Under the pieces are notes generated by a model. It saw only the letters and a list, made by a program, of their open reading frames with translations, was not told where the DNA came from and ran no database searches. A stretch of 29,258 nt of DNA from Sphingomonadales bacterium (GTDB lineage: Bacteria; Pseudomonadota; Alphaproteobacteria; Sphingomonadales; Sphingomonadaceae). The translations under genes were made by a program, and so were the position numbers. Each line of letters begins with the position of its first letter. Position 1 is the stretch's first letter. The stretch is from assembly GCA_025360285.1 (NCBI GenBank), contig JANYCM010000075.1, forward strand, positions 1-29,258, written 5' to 3'. Positions 1-7,566 of the stretch are shown here, in pieces.

Positions 1-950
1 CGGTCATTGGCAGCCAGCAGCGCCGCCAGCGCCGCCTCTCGCCGCAGCGCCGTTTCGGCCTCGGCATCGAGCAGCGCCCGCGACTGGCGCAGCGCCTGGA
101 GCGCCGCCGCCGCCTCGGCCTCCGCCAGCCGCAGCGCCGGCAGACCGGCCGCTGCATTGGCCGCCGCGGCCGACAGACTGGCGGCCAGCCGGGTCAGATC
201 ACCGGTGCGCGCTTCGGCCTCGGCAGCGGCGGTGCCGGCGGCCGCCGACGCCGCCTGCGCCGCCCGCCAGCGGGCGTAAAGCACGGACGATTCAGCAATT
301 TTCAGCCGGTCACTGATCGCCCGGTAACGTTCGGCGACCCGCGCCTGGCGCCGCAACGCATTGGCCTGCGCCTCAAGATTGCGGATGACATCGTCGATGC
401 GGGCGACATTGGCCTCGGCAGCGCGCAACCGGATTTCGGCCTCGCGGCGGCGGACGTGCAGCCCGGCGATGCCGGCGGCTTCCTCCAGTAACATGCGCCG
501 TTCGGCGGGTTTGGCGGCGATAATGGCGCTGATCCGGCCCTGGCCGACGATCGCCGGCGAATGCGCGCCGGTGGCGCTGTCGGCAAACAACAGCCGCACA
601 TCCTGGGCGCGGGTATCGCGGCCGTTGACGCGATAGTCCGAACCAGCGCCGCGTTCGATTTTCCGTGAAACTTCAATCTCTTCGCCGGCGGACCCGGCCA
701 GTGCCAGCGTGACTTGCGCAAAGCTGCGCGCCGGCCGCGACCCGGTGCCGGCGAAGATGACATCGTCCATGCCGCCGGAGCGCATGGATTTAGGGCTGCC
801 TTCGCCCATCACCCAGCGCAGCGCTTCGAGAAGGTTTGACTTGCCGCAGCCATTGGGGCCGACCACGCCGGTCAGGCCGGGTTCGATGCGCAATTCCGTC
901 GGTTCAACGAACGACTTGAAACCCGCAAGGCGCAGCCGGCGAAATTCCAC
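1..950 (-). CDS. smc: Chromosome segregation ATPase SMC, N-terminal part (cut by window edge)
   Basis: SMC forms a dimeric ATPase ring with ScpA/ScpB that compacts and separates chromosomes. The visible 316 residues begin with the family's N-terminal strand (VEFRRLRLAGFKSF) and carry Walker A GPNGCGKSN at residues 31-39. A Q-loop region follows (IVGQGRISAIIAAKPAERR), then the LLEEAAGI stretch that leads into the first coiled coil, which is rich in Ala, Arg and Glu to the window edge. The hinge, second coil, signature and Walker B lie outside the window. The start chosen is GTG at 950, because an in-frame stop lies just upstream and family alignments normally begin with this strand. The gene begins 19 bases after the stop of the DsbA-like gene, so it is probably the last gene of that minus-strand run. 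The identification is firm; the start is likely. Confidence 0.93.
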   Translation of the reverse strand, partial: MEFRRLRLAGFKSFVEPTELRIEPGLTGVVGPNGCGKSNLLEALRWVMGEGSPKSMRSGGMDDVIFAGTGSRPARSFAQVTLALAGSAGEEIEVSRKIERGAGSDYRVNGRDTRAQDVRLLFADSATGAHSPAIVGQGRISAIIAAKPAERRMLLEEAAGIAGLHVRRREAEIRLRAAEANVARIDDVIRNLEAQANALRRQARVAERYRAISDRLKIAESSVLYARWRAAQAASAAAGTAAAEAEARTGDLTRLAASLSAAAANAAAGLPALRLAEAEAAAALQALRQSRALLDAEAETALRREAALAALLAAND

Positions 951-969
951 CTGGTCTAGCGCGCCCCGG

Positions 970-1698
970 TCATGGCTTCAGCGCCGCCTGCAGCAGCGGT
1001 TCCAGCGAGGCCCAGTCGAACACCTTGTCCTGATAGACGCCGTTGATGAGAAAGCCCGGCGTGCCGCTGACCTGATAGGTTTCGATCGCAACCTTGCGGA
1101 TTTCCAGCAGTTTTTCGGTCTGGGCCTTGTCGGCGACACAGGCATCGAAGCGCGCCCGATTCATGCCCAGCCTGGCGGCATAGACATCCAGTTTGCCGAT
1201 TACCGCCAGCGCCGGGATGCGCTTGTCATCGGGCAGCGCCTCCAGCCGGGCAGAATCGGCCTCGCTGAGATTGATAAAAGGCGCGGTCCACAACGGCTGG
1301 TCCGGGTAGAAGGAATTCAGCGCCGAAAAGAAGGTTTTGGGGTTGCCCGAACAGCGCGCGACCAGCGCCGCGCCATAATCCGCCGCGTTGAGCACGAAGC
1401 TGCGATATTCATAGCTGACTTTGCCGCTGGCGACATATTTGCCGAGCAGGGTCCGCATCGCCTCACCATGAAAGGCGCTGCAATGCGGACAGGTCAGCGA
1501 ACCATATTCGATGAGCTTGACCGCCGCATTGGGGTTGCCGCGGCGAAAACCGCCTTCGGAGGTCGCGGCATAGACGTCGGCCCAGGCGGCGGTTGCCGGC
1601 TTAGCTGTCGCCATCGCCTTTCCCGCGGCGACCGGCTTGGCCGCGACTGGTGTTGTGGTGCCCAGCATCAGGGCCAGCGCAAGCGCGCCCAGCCTCAT
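970..1698 (-). CDS. DsbA-family periplasmic thiol-disulfide protein (second of tandem pair)
   Basis: 242-residue thioredoxin-fold protein of the DsbA/Thioredoxin_4 type, expected to form or shuffle disulfides in the periplasm. It has an N-terminal signal peptide (hydrophobic residues about 3-20, ending PVAA). The active site CPHC is at residues 70-73 and the cis-proline loop is SGTPGF near the C terminus. A helical insertion lies between them. It shares the same plan and many residues with the upstream neighbour (GNPxAxVKL, SLTCPHC, NVSYEYRNFVLN-like stretch), so the two are paralogues. Its ATG overlaps the upstream stop by four bases (ATGA), implying translational coupling. smc follows 19 bases downstream. 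No DsbB is visible nearby. The exact redox role (oxidase or isomerase) cannot be told from sequence alone. Confidence 0.88.
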   Translation of the reverse strand: MRLGALALALMLGTTTPVAAKPVAAGKAMATAKPATAAWADVYAATSEGGFRRGNPNAAVKLIEYGSLTCPHCSAFHGEAMRTLLGKYVASGKVSYEYRSFVLNAADYGAALVARCSGNPKTFFSALNSFYPDQPLWTAPFINLSEADSARLEALPDDKRIPALAVIGKLDVYAARLGMNRARFDACVADKAQTEKLLEIRKVAIETYQVSGTPGFLINGVYQDKVFDWASLEPLLQAALKP

Positions 1699-2432
1699 TG
1701 CAGGGCCGCCTGCAGCCGGGGTTCCAGCTGTGCCCAGGTAAACACGGCTTCCTGGGTTTGGCCGTTGATGATGAAGCCGGGGGTGCCGGTCAGCTTGTAT
1801 TTTTCGACCGCCTCGGTGCGCAGCTTTTCAATCTGCGCCGACTGGGCCTTGTCGGCGAGGCAGGCATCGAATTTGGCGCGCGGGATGCCGCGGGTGCGGA
1901 CATACTCATCCAGCTTGCCGACCTGGGCGAGTGCAGCAATCTGCTGGTCCTGCGGCAAGGCGGCGAGGCGCTTGCTGTCGGCCTCGCTCATTTTGGTGAA
2001 GGGTTCCACCCAGGTGAGCTGGTCGGTGTAAAAGGCGTTGAGCAAGCCAAAGAAAGGCTCGGCGCCCTGGCAGCGCGCCAGCATCGAAGCGGCGAAATCC
2101 GGGCCATTGAGCACGAAGTTGCGATATTCGTAGCTGACGTTGCCGCTGGCGATATATTTGGCCTTCAATGTGGCCATCGCCTCCTCGTGGAACTCCCGGC
2201 AGTGTGGGCAGGTCAGCGAGGCGAATTCGAGCAATTTGACCTTGGCATCAGGGTTGCCGATGCGGAAGCCGCCGTCGGGGGTGGCCGTCGTCACGCTCAG
2301 CCAGTCGGTCTTGCCGGCGGTGGTGGTCGCCGTGGTGGTGGTCGCCGGCATGTCAGCCTTGGGCGTGCTGTTGTTGCAGGCCGTGACCAGCACCAACAGC
2401 GCTGCGGCAAGGATAGCCCTTGGAAATGTCAT
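1695..2432 (-). CDS. DsbA-family thiol-disulfide lipoprotein (first of tandem pair)
   Basis: 245-residue DsbA-like protein. An ATG at 2432 was chosen because it puts a lipoprotein signal at the N terminus: hydrophobic residues 6-18, then lipobox LVTAC with Cys19 as the predicted lipidated residue. Asn follows, so there is no Asp at +2. A Thr/Ala-rich linker (about residues 29-40) connects to the thioredoxin fold, with active site CPHC at residues 75-78 and cis-Pro loop TGTPGF near the C terminus. An upstream in-frame extension to 2516 would bury the lipobox and is not favoured. It is inferred to sit on the periplasmic face of a membrane while its paralogue downstream is soluble. The four-base overlap with that paralogue supports co-translation. 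Confidence 0.87.
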   Translation of the reverse strand: MTFPRAILAAALLVLVTACNNSTPKADMPATTTTATTTAGKTDWLSVTTATPDGGFRIGNPDAKVKLLEFASLTCPHCREFHEEAMATLKAKYIASGNVSYEYRNFVLNGPDFAASMLARCQGAEPFFGLLNAFYTDQLTWVEPFTKMSEADSKRLAALPQDQQIAALAQVGKLDEYVRTRGIPRAKFDACLADKAQSAQIEKLRTEAVEKYKLTGTPGFIINGQTQEAVFTWAQLEPRLQAALQ

Positions 2433-2512
2433 GACGCCAAACTCATGCTGCTGCGTGGGAAATGCCCGCTCTGCATAGGCAAAGCGCCGGGCGGTCACAA
2501 GAGGCCGAACCC

Positions 2513-3031
2513 TCACCGCACGATCGGCGGGCCCTTGCTCGCGGACAGCGCCTGGGCAAGCGATTCAAGGCTGGCGCGCAGGTCCGGGTCGGCGATCTGG
2601 CGCAGGGTGGACCGGTGTTCGGGGCCGATGTCGGCGGCGCCGGCCGGCGGTGGCGCCCGCGTGCCGCCTTCCATATCGGCATGGCGCAGCACCAGCCGCG
2701 CCACCGCCGCATAGCCGAGCAGGCGGTTGACGCGTTCGATGATCTGCGGTTCGACATGGCTGAGCATAGGTGCCAGCGCGCCGGTGATGGCAATTTTCAG
2801 CGTGCCGCCATCCTTTTTGCCGCGCGGAAACGCCAGGGATTCGGGGCGGCAGTGGCGGACATAGTGCGGGCCGACGATGCTTTCCCAATGTTCGACCAGC
2901 GCGCTCTGGGTGAAACCGAAGCGCCGGAAGGCCTGGCCGCCGATGGCCGGCACGAGTTCGGCGACAGCGCGGGCGCGGCGCGATCGTTCGGGCGGCACGG
3001 GAATGGGCTTTTTGGTCATCGGCGATTTCAT
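2513..3031 (-). CDS. dciA: DUF721/DciA-family protein
   Basis: 172-residue protein of the DUF721 family, whose members include DciA, the helicase-loading factor used by bacteria that lack DnaC/DnaI. The recognisable domain spans about residues 20-115, with the pattern FTQSALVEHWESIVGPHYV followed by GTLKIAITGALAPMLSHVEP and IIERVNRLLGYAAVARL. This is the usual W-x-x-IVG and L-x-I ... L-x-x-x-x-x-I-x-x-R-(I/V)N order of the family. The C-terminal 60 residues are Pro/Ala-rich and look disordered. The start may be 3031 or the second ATG at 3019; neither has a convincing ribosome site. It is divergent from mutY with only 14 bases between the starts. Assigning the DciA role is by family; this protein could be a DUF721 paralogue with another job. 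Confidence 0.75.
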   Translation of the reverse strand: MKSPMTKKPIPVPPERSRRARAVAELVPAIGGQAFRRFGFTQSALVEHWESIVGPHYVRHCRPESLAFPRGKKDGGTLKIAITGALAPMLSHVEPQIIERVNRLLGYAAVARLVLRHADMEGGTRAPPPAGAADIGPEHRSTLRQIADPDLRASLESLAQALSASKGPPIVR

Positions 3032-3045
3032 GGCATAGCGGCAGC

Positions 3046-4101
3046 GTGACGGATATGGCCGCAAACGCGCTTCTGCAATGGTATCGGCAAAATGCCCGTG
3101 AGCTGCCGTGGCGATCGCCGCCCGGTGCGGCGGTGCCGGGCGATGCCGATTGGCCGTATCGCGTCTGGCTTTCGGAAATCATGCTGCAACAGACGGTGGT
3201 GGCGACGGTGCGCGGCTATTTCGAGCGCTTCACGGCGCGCTGGCCAAGCGTGGCGGCGCTGGCGGCGGCCGAAGATGGCGACGTCATGCAGGCCTGGGCG
3301 GGGCTGGGCTATTATGCCCGCGCCCGCAATCTTCTGGCCTGCGCGCGTGCCGTGGTGCGCGATCATGGCGGGCGCTTTCCGGCCGATGAGGCGATGCTGC
3401 GCACCTTGCCCGGCATCGGCGATTACACTGCCGCCGCCATCACCGCCTTTGCCTATGGCCGCCATGCCATCGTCATCGACGGCAATGTCGAACGGGTGAT
3501 CACCCGGCTGCGCGCCATCGACACCCCCCTGCCCGCCGCCCGTGCGGCGATTCGCGCCGTGCTGGCCGATCTGGTGCCGGCGGATGCCGCCGGGGATTTT
3601 GCGCAAGGGCTGATGGACCTGGCGACGCGGGTCTGCACGCCGAAGAACCCGCGCTGTGGTGATTGCCCGTTGCAGCCCGATTGCCGTGCCGCCACCACCG
3701 ATGATCCTTCACGCTGGCCGGTCAAAGCCGCGCGGCGGCCGCGCCCCACCCGCCATGGCACCGCCTGGTGGATCGAGGCGGAGGGCGAGGTGCTGACCAT
3801 CGTGCGTCCGGCGCGCGGGCTTCTCGGCGGCATGCGCGCGCTGCCCTCCAGCGATTGGGGCGACGCGGCCGAGGCCGTGCCGCCGGTCGCCGGTGATTGG
3901 GTGCATCTGGGCGCCGTCAGCCACGGCTTCACGCATTTCGAACTGGTGCTGGCGGTGCGTGGCCTGCGCCTCGCGGCGAAACCAGCGCTTGCCGGCGACT
4001 GGCAGAATGTCGATGAGATGGGCGAGGTCGGCCTGCCGACTTTGTTTCAAAAAGCCGCCACCTTGGCGCGCGCCATTTTCAAAACTTCGGAGGCTGCATG
4101 A
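3046..4101 (+). CDS. mutY: A/G-specific adenine DNA glycosylase MutY
   Basis: Removes adenine mispaired with 8-oxoguanine or guanine in base-excision repair. The 351 residues carry the family's marks in order. The catalytic Glu44 lies in SEIMLQQT. The helix-hairpin-helix is LPGIGDYTAAAI (121-132), and the catalytic Asp145 is in VIDGNVERV. A [4Fe-4S] cluster is bound by Cys197, Cys204, Cys207 and Cys213 (C-x6-C-x2-C-x5-C). The C-terminal part is a NUDIX-like 8-oxoG reading domain with HGFTHFEL. The start is GTG at 3046, or possibly the ATG at 3055; no ribosome site separates them. Its stop overlaps the start of nudC by four bases, and both encode enzymes for damaged or surplus nucleotides. Confidence 0.95.
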   Translation: MTDMAANALLQWYRQNARELPWRSPPGAAVPGDADWPYRVWLSEIMLQQTVVATVRGYFERFTARWPSVAALAAAEDGDVMQAWAGLGYYARARNLLACARAVVRDHGGRFPADEAMLRTLPGIGDYTAAAITAFAYGRHAIVIDGNVERVITRLRAIDTPLPAARAAIRAVLADLVPADAAGDFAQGLMDLATRVCTPKNPRCGDCPLQPDCRAATTDDPSRWPVKAARRPRPTRHGTAWWIEAEGEVLTIVRPARGLLGGMRALPSSDWGDAAEAVPPVAGDWVHLGAVSHGFTHFELVLAVRGLRLAAKPALAGDWQNVDEMGEVGLPTLFQKAATLARAIFKTSEAA

Positions 4102-5003
4102 CTGATCCCTTTGCCGGCTGGAGCGTGCCGCCCGTCGGCATCACCGGATCGCCCCTCGATCGCGCCGACCATCTGCGGCGCGACCCCGGCGCCATGGTGG
4201 CGCTGCGCAGCCGGCCCGATGCGCGCTGGCTGGTGCTGGACGAATTGAAGCCAGTGCTGACTCAGGGTGATCCGGCCAATATCCTGTGGGCATACCGGTC
4301 AGATGTGCCGCACGACGCAGTCAGCGTGTTCCTGGGCCTGGATGGCGAGGCACCGCGCTTTGCCGCGGCGGCGAGCGGTGCTGATCTGGTGGCGGATTTC
4401 GGCGGCCGTATCGTCGATGCCCGCGCCGCCGCCAGCCTGCTCGGTGATGGCCGCGCCGAAATTATCGCCCAGGCGCGCTCGCTGCTCGATTGGCACGCGC
4501 GGCACAAATTCTGCGCCGTCTGCGGCGGCCAGACGGTGCTGAACAAGGCCGGCTATGCCCGCACTTGCCAGGCGTGCAGCGCCGAACATTTCCCGCGCAC
4601 GGACCCCGTCGTCATCATGCTGGCGGTCAAGGGGGACCATGCCCTGGTCGGCCGCCAGCCCGGCTTCCCCAAGCGCTTCTATTCGGCACTCGCCGGCTTT
4701 GTCGAACCCGGCGAAAGCCTGGAAGAGGCCGTGGCGCGCGAACTGCATGAAGAGGCGGGCATTCGCGTGAACCGCGTCCGCTACCTCGCCAGCCAGCCCT
4801 GGCCCTTCCCGTCATCGCTGATGATCGCCGCCTTCGCCGAAGCGACAGGGTTCGAGATCACCCTTGATGACGACGAATTGGAAGAAGCCCGCTGGGTGAC
4901 GAAGGACGAGGTCCGCGCCGCACTCACGGGCACGGGGGAGTGGTTTGCGCCGCCGCCGATGGCGATTGCGCATACGTTGCTGAAGGCGTGGGTGGAGAAC
5001 TAA
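4098..5003 (+). CDS. nudC: NADH/NAD+ pyrophosphatase (decapping-type Nudix hydrolase)
   Basis: 301-residue NudC homologue that hydrolyses NAD(H) to AMP and nicotinamide mononucleotide; family members also remove NAD caps from RNA. A zinc ribbon is formed by Cys139, Cys142, Cys157 and Cys160. The Nudix box runs from residue 200 to 222 (GFVEPGESLEEAVAREL, then HEEAGI). The NudC-specific SQPWPFP motif is at 232-238. The ATG overlaps the mutY stop (ATGA), and a GGAGG ribosome site sits at 4088-4092 inside mutY, so the two are translated together. Length and domain order match the family, and nothing is missing. Confidence 0.95.
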   Translation: MTDPFAGWSVPPVGITGSPLDRADHLRRDPGAMVALRSRPDARWLVLDELKPVLTQGDPANILWAYRSDVPHDAVSVFLGLDGEAPRFAAAASGADLVADFGGRIVDARAAASLLGDGRAEIIAQARSLLDWHARHKFCAVCGGQTVLNKAGYARTCQACSAEHFPRTDPVVIMLAVKGDHALVGRQPGFPKRFYSALAGFVEPGESLEEAVARELHEEAGIRVNRVRYLASQPWPFPSSLMIAAFAEATGFEITLDDDELEEARWVTKDEVRAALTGTGEWFAPPPMAIAHTLLKAWVEN

Positions 5004-5063
5004 CCTACCTCCCCCTGTGGAGAAGGCGACAGATAAGCGGGCCGGCCCCCTTCAGGACAGTAC
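5004..5063. other. Convergent spacer with decayed palindrome
   Basis: Sixty bases separate the ends of nudC and the GGDEF-EAL gene. They hold a CCTCC/GGAG imperfect dyad (5007-5024) and a GGGCCGGCCC palindrome (5039-5048). Neither is followed by a convincing T-run. The first resembles a worn copy of the CCTCCC-type palindromes found elsewhere in this window, but it is too short to be sure. Confidence 0.3.
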
Positions 5064-7448
5064 TCAAGCCGCAACCACCACCCCGCGCGCCTTCGCGCGC
5101 CGCTTGCGCGCCACCGGCGTTACCAGCGCCGTCGCTTCCTCCGGCGGCATCGGCCGGCCAAACAGATAGCCCTGGACCTGCTCGCAACCCAACGCCCGGC
5201 ACAGTTCGAACTCGGCGCGGGTTTCCGTCCCCTCCGCCGTGGTCGCCATGTCGAGCGAATGCGCCAGCGTCACGATCGCCTGGATGATGGCGCTGGCTTC
5301 CCCATTCGGCTGCAGGGCGCGGGCGACGAAGCTGCGATCGATCTTGATGCGGCTGAAGGCGGCCTTGTGGAGATAGCCGAGCGCCGAATAGCCGGTGCCG
5401 AAATCATCAAGCGCAAAGCACACACCAAGCGCCTTCAGCGCCGCCAGCCGGTCAATGGTGGCCGGGCTTTCGTTGAGGAACAGGCTCTCGGTAATCTCCA
5501 GTTCCAGCCGGGCGGGATCGAGATCATTGTCGGCCAGCGCCCGGCGCACGGTTTCGACGAGCAGCGGATCATCGATCTGCGCCGGCGACAGGTTGACGGC
5601 GACGCGGACATGGCGGGGCCAGCGCGCCGCCCAGGCACAGGCTTCGGCGATCACCCAATGGCCGATGGGGATGATCAGCCCGGTTTCCTCGGCAATGGGG
5701 ATGAACTTGTCGGGGGCGATGCGGCCATGTTCGGGATGCTTCCAGCGCAGCAGCGCTTCAAAGCCGACGATATGTTCGTCAGACGCTTCGACCACCGGTT
5801 GGAACGCCAGGAACAGCTCGCCGCGCGGCAGCGCCTGCGCCAGATCGGCCTCCAGCGCGCGCCGGCCTTCAGCGCGTTCGCGGATTTCCGGAACGAACCG
5901 GCAGGCGGCGCCGCGGCCGTTGGATTTGACCTCATACAAGGCCTGGTCGGCGCTTTTGAGCAGGCGATCGACGCTGGCGCCATCGTTTGGCCCGAGCGCA
6001 TAGCCGACACTGGCGCCGACCGCGACAGCCTGCCCATCGATGTCGAACGGCCGGGCGAGCGCCGCGACGATGGCGACGGCCACACTGTCGCTGCGCCGGT
6101 TCGAGGCATCGGGCAGCATCACCGCGAATTCGTCTCCCCCCAGCCGCGCGATGGTAGCACCGCCGCCGACGGCATCACGGAGCCGTTTGGCGGTTTCGAT
6201 GAGCAACTGGTCGCCGGCGCCGTGCCCCAGGCTGTCATTGACCGCCTTGAAGCGATCGAGATCGATGAACAGCAAAGCGCAGGTCTTATGGGTGCGTTCG
6301 GCGCGGGCCAGCGCGTCCTGCAGCGCATCGCGGAACAGCGCGCGGTTGGCGAGGCCGGTGAGCGGATCATAGCGCGCCAGATGGGCGATGCGATCGTAGC
6401 TGCGCCGCGCCTCGGTAACGTCGCGGCCGACACCGCGATAGCCGATGCAGTCGCCGTTGGAATCGGTCTTGGGGGTGCCTGACAAGGCCCACCAGCGGGT
6501 TTCATCTTCGACCTGCACCGGAATGGTGATGTCCCGAAACGGCCGGCGGGCGCGAAAGGCGCTGGTCAGCGCCTTGACCGCACTGCGGCCGGTGCCGCGG
6601 CCTTCGTCGCCCAATAGCCCCAGCAAAGGTTGTCCCAGCAAATCCGCCCGGCTGCGCCGCGCCACTTCGGCAAGGCGCGGCGAGACATGGGTAAGCCGGC
6701 CCTCGGCATCGACTTCGATCAGCCAGTCCGAACCATTGGCCTCGAATTCGACCAGCAATTGCCGGACATCATCATTACGTTCCGACAGGTTCATCTGGGT
6801 GCGCATCCGCGCCATCATGGCAAAGCTGGTAACGATGACACCGCGGCAGATGAGCAGCGCGAAAGTGGCAAAGGCCAAAATGATCAGGGGCGACGCCAGC
6901 GGCGAATCACCGGGGATTGCCGCCAGCGTCGCCCCGCCGATGATCAGCACCAGCGCGATACCGCAAACCGGCAGCACCGCCGTTGCAAAGCCGCAGGCGC
7001 CCATTGCCGTCAGTGACAACAGCATCACCGTCGCCTGGACATCGAGCGCTGCGATCGGCAGCAGATGCAGGACCAGCACCGCCCAGCACAGCGCAAAGGC
7101 AGTGACTTCGGCATTGATCAGCCAGAAATGCCGTCGGCTGACCGCGGTGAGTTCGCCGCGGCGGCGAATATCGCGAAAGCGCAGCGTCCATAGCAACGCC
7201 AGCCCGCCCATCACCGCACCCCAGCGCAGCAGGAAACCCGATTGATCGGCGCCCTGCAAGCTGAGCACCAGCGCCGCGACATTGAGCACCATCAACGTGA
7301 CATTGAACGGCACATAACGGTTGAGCGCCGCCAATTGTGCGGCCCGGACACCAGCGAAGAAGGCATCATCGCCCTGGCGAAAGCCAAAGACCTGCGGCCA
7401 GCCGATCGCCGTGGTGACCGCGATCGGCGGCCGGAACATGGCGGACAT
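5064..7448 (-). CDS. Membrane PAS-GGDEF-EAL cyclic di-GMP signalling protein
   Basis: 794 residues. The N-terminal part (about residues 45-215) has six or so hydrophobic membrane segments. A PAS-type sensor domain (about 230-345) follows, then a diguanylate cyclase domain with GGDEF at 437-441, and a phosphodiesterase domain starting with FEALLRW (EAL at 564-566). The EAL domain keeps the metal and catalytic residues: NLSPAQ, EITES, DDFGTG, KIDRSF, AEGTET and QGYLFG. The inhibitory I-site (RxxD five residues before GGDEF) reads GGGA, so product feedback on the cyclase is probably absent. ATG 7448 was chosen because GGGGAG lies seven bases upstream; an open extension to 7856 runs into uvrD and has no family resemblance. 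It is divergent from uvrD. Net activity, making or breaking c-di-GMP, cannot be predicted. Confidence 0.93.
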   Translation of the reverse strand: MSAMFRPPIAVTTAIGWPQVFGFRQGDDAFFAGVRAAQLAALNRYVPFNVTLMVLNVAALVLSLQGADQSGFLLRWGAVMGGLALLWTLRFRDIRRRGELTAVSRRHFWLINAEVTAFALCWAVLVLHLLPIAALDVQATVMLLSLTAMGACGFATAVLPVCGIALVLIIGGATLAAIPGDSPLASPLIILAFATFALLICRGVIVTSFAMMARMRTQMNLSERNDDVRQLLVEFEANGSDWLIEVDAEGRLTHVSPRLAEVARRSRADLLGQPLLGLLGDEGRGTGRSAVKALTSAFRARRPFRDITIPVQVEDETRWWALSGTPKTDSNGDCIGYRGVGRDVTEARRSYDRIAHLARYDPLTGLANRALFRDALQDALARAERTHKTCALLFIDLDRFKAVNDSLGHGAGDQLLIETAKRLRDAVGGGATIARLGGDEFAVMLPDASNRRSDSVAVAIVAALARPFDIDGQAVAVGASVGYALGPNDGASVDRLLKSADQALYEVKSNGRGAACRFVPEIRERAEGRRALEADLAQALPRGELFLAFQPVVEASDEHIVGFEALLRWKHPEHGRIAPDKFIPIAEETGLIIPIGHWVIAEACAWAARWPRHVRVAVNLSPAQIDDPLLVETVRRALADNDLDPARLELEITESLFLNESPATIDRLAALKALGVCFALDDFGTGYSALGYLHKAAFSRIKIDRSFVARALQPNGEASAIIQAIVTLAHSLDMATTAEGTETRAEFELCRALGCEQVQGYLFGRPMPPEEATALVTPVARKRRAKARGVVVAA

Positions 7449-7494
7449 TGGCGACTCCCCGGCGACGTTGTTGTGTGATTTCAGGAACGGCCGT

Positions 7495-7527
7495 GGTTTC
7501 CGGCGATTTACCCTGTCGCCGGAAACC
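7495..7527. promoter_or_regulatory. Perfect 12-bp inverted repeat in divergent promoter region
   Basis: Arms GGTTTCCGGCGA (7495-7506) and TCGCCGGAAACC (7516-7527) are exact reverse complements around a nine-base centre. The element lies between the GGDEF-EAL and uvrD starts, 47 bases from the former and 39 from the latter. It could be an operator or an RNA hairpin in the leader of the GGDEF-EAL transcript. No T-run follows on either strand, so a terminator is less likely. Confidence 0.6.
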
Positions 7528-7547
7528 CAGTTGGCAGACGGGCCAAT

Positions 7548-7562
7548 GTTCTCTAACTGTTC
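7548..7562 (+). promoter_or_regulatory. LexA SOS box of uvrD
   Basis: GTTCTCTAACTGTTC is an exact match to the GTTC-N7-GTTC direct repeat that alphaproteobacterial LexA binds. It ends four bases before the chosen uvrD ATG at 7567, so LexA bound here would block uvrD expression until DNA damage. This placement also argues that the upstream in-frame ATG at 7546, which overlaps the box, is not the start. Confidence 0.75.
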
Positions 7563-7566
7563 GCGC

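Noticed and set aside
709..2031. 440-codon plus-strand open frame opposite smc and the DsbA-like genes
   Set aside because: Spans several genes on the other strand with clear catalytic motifs; no protein-like features.
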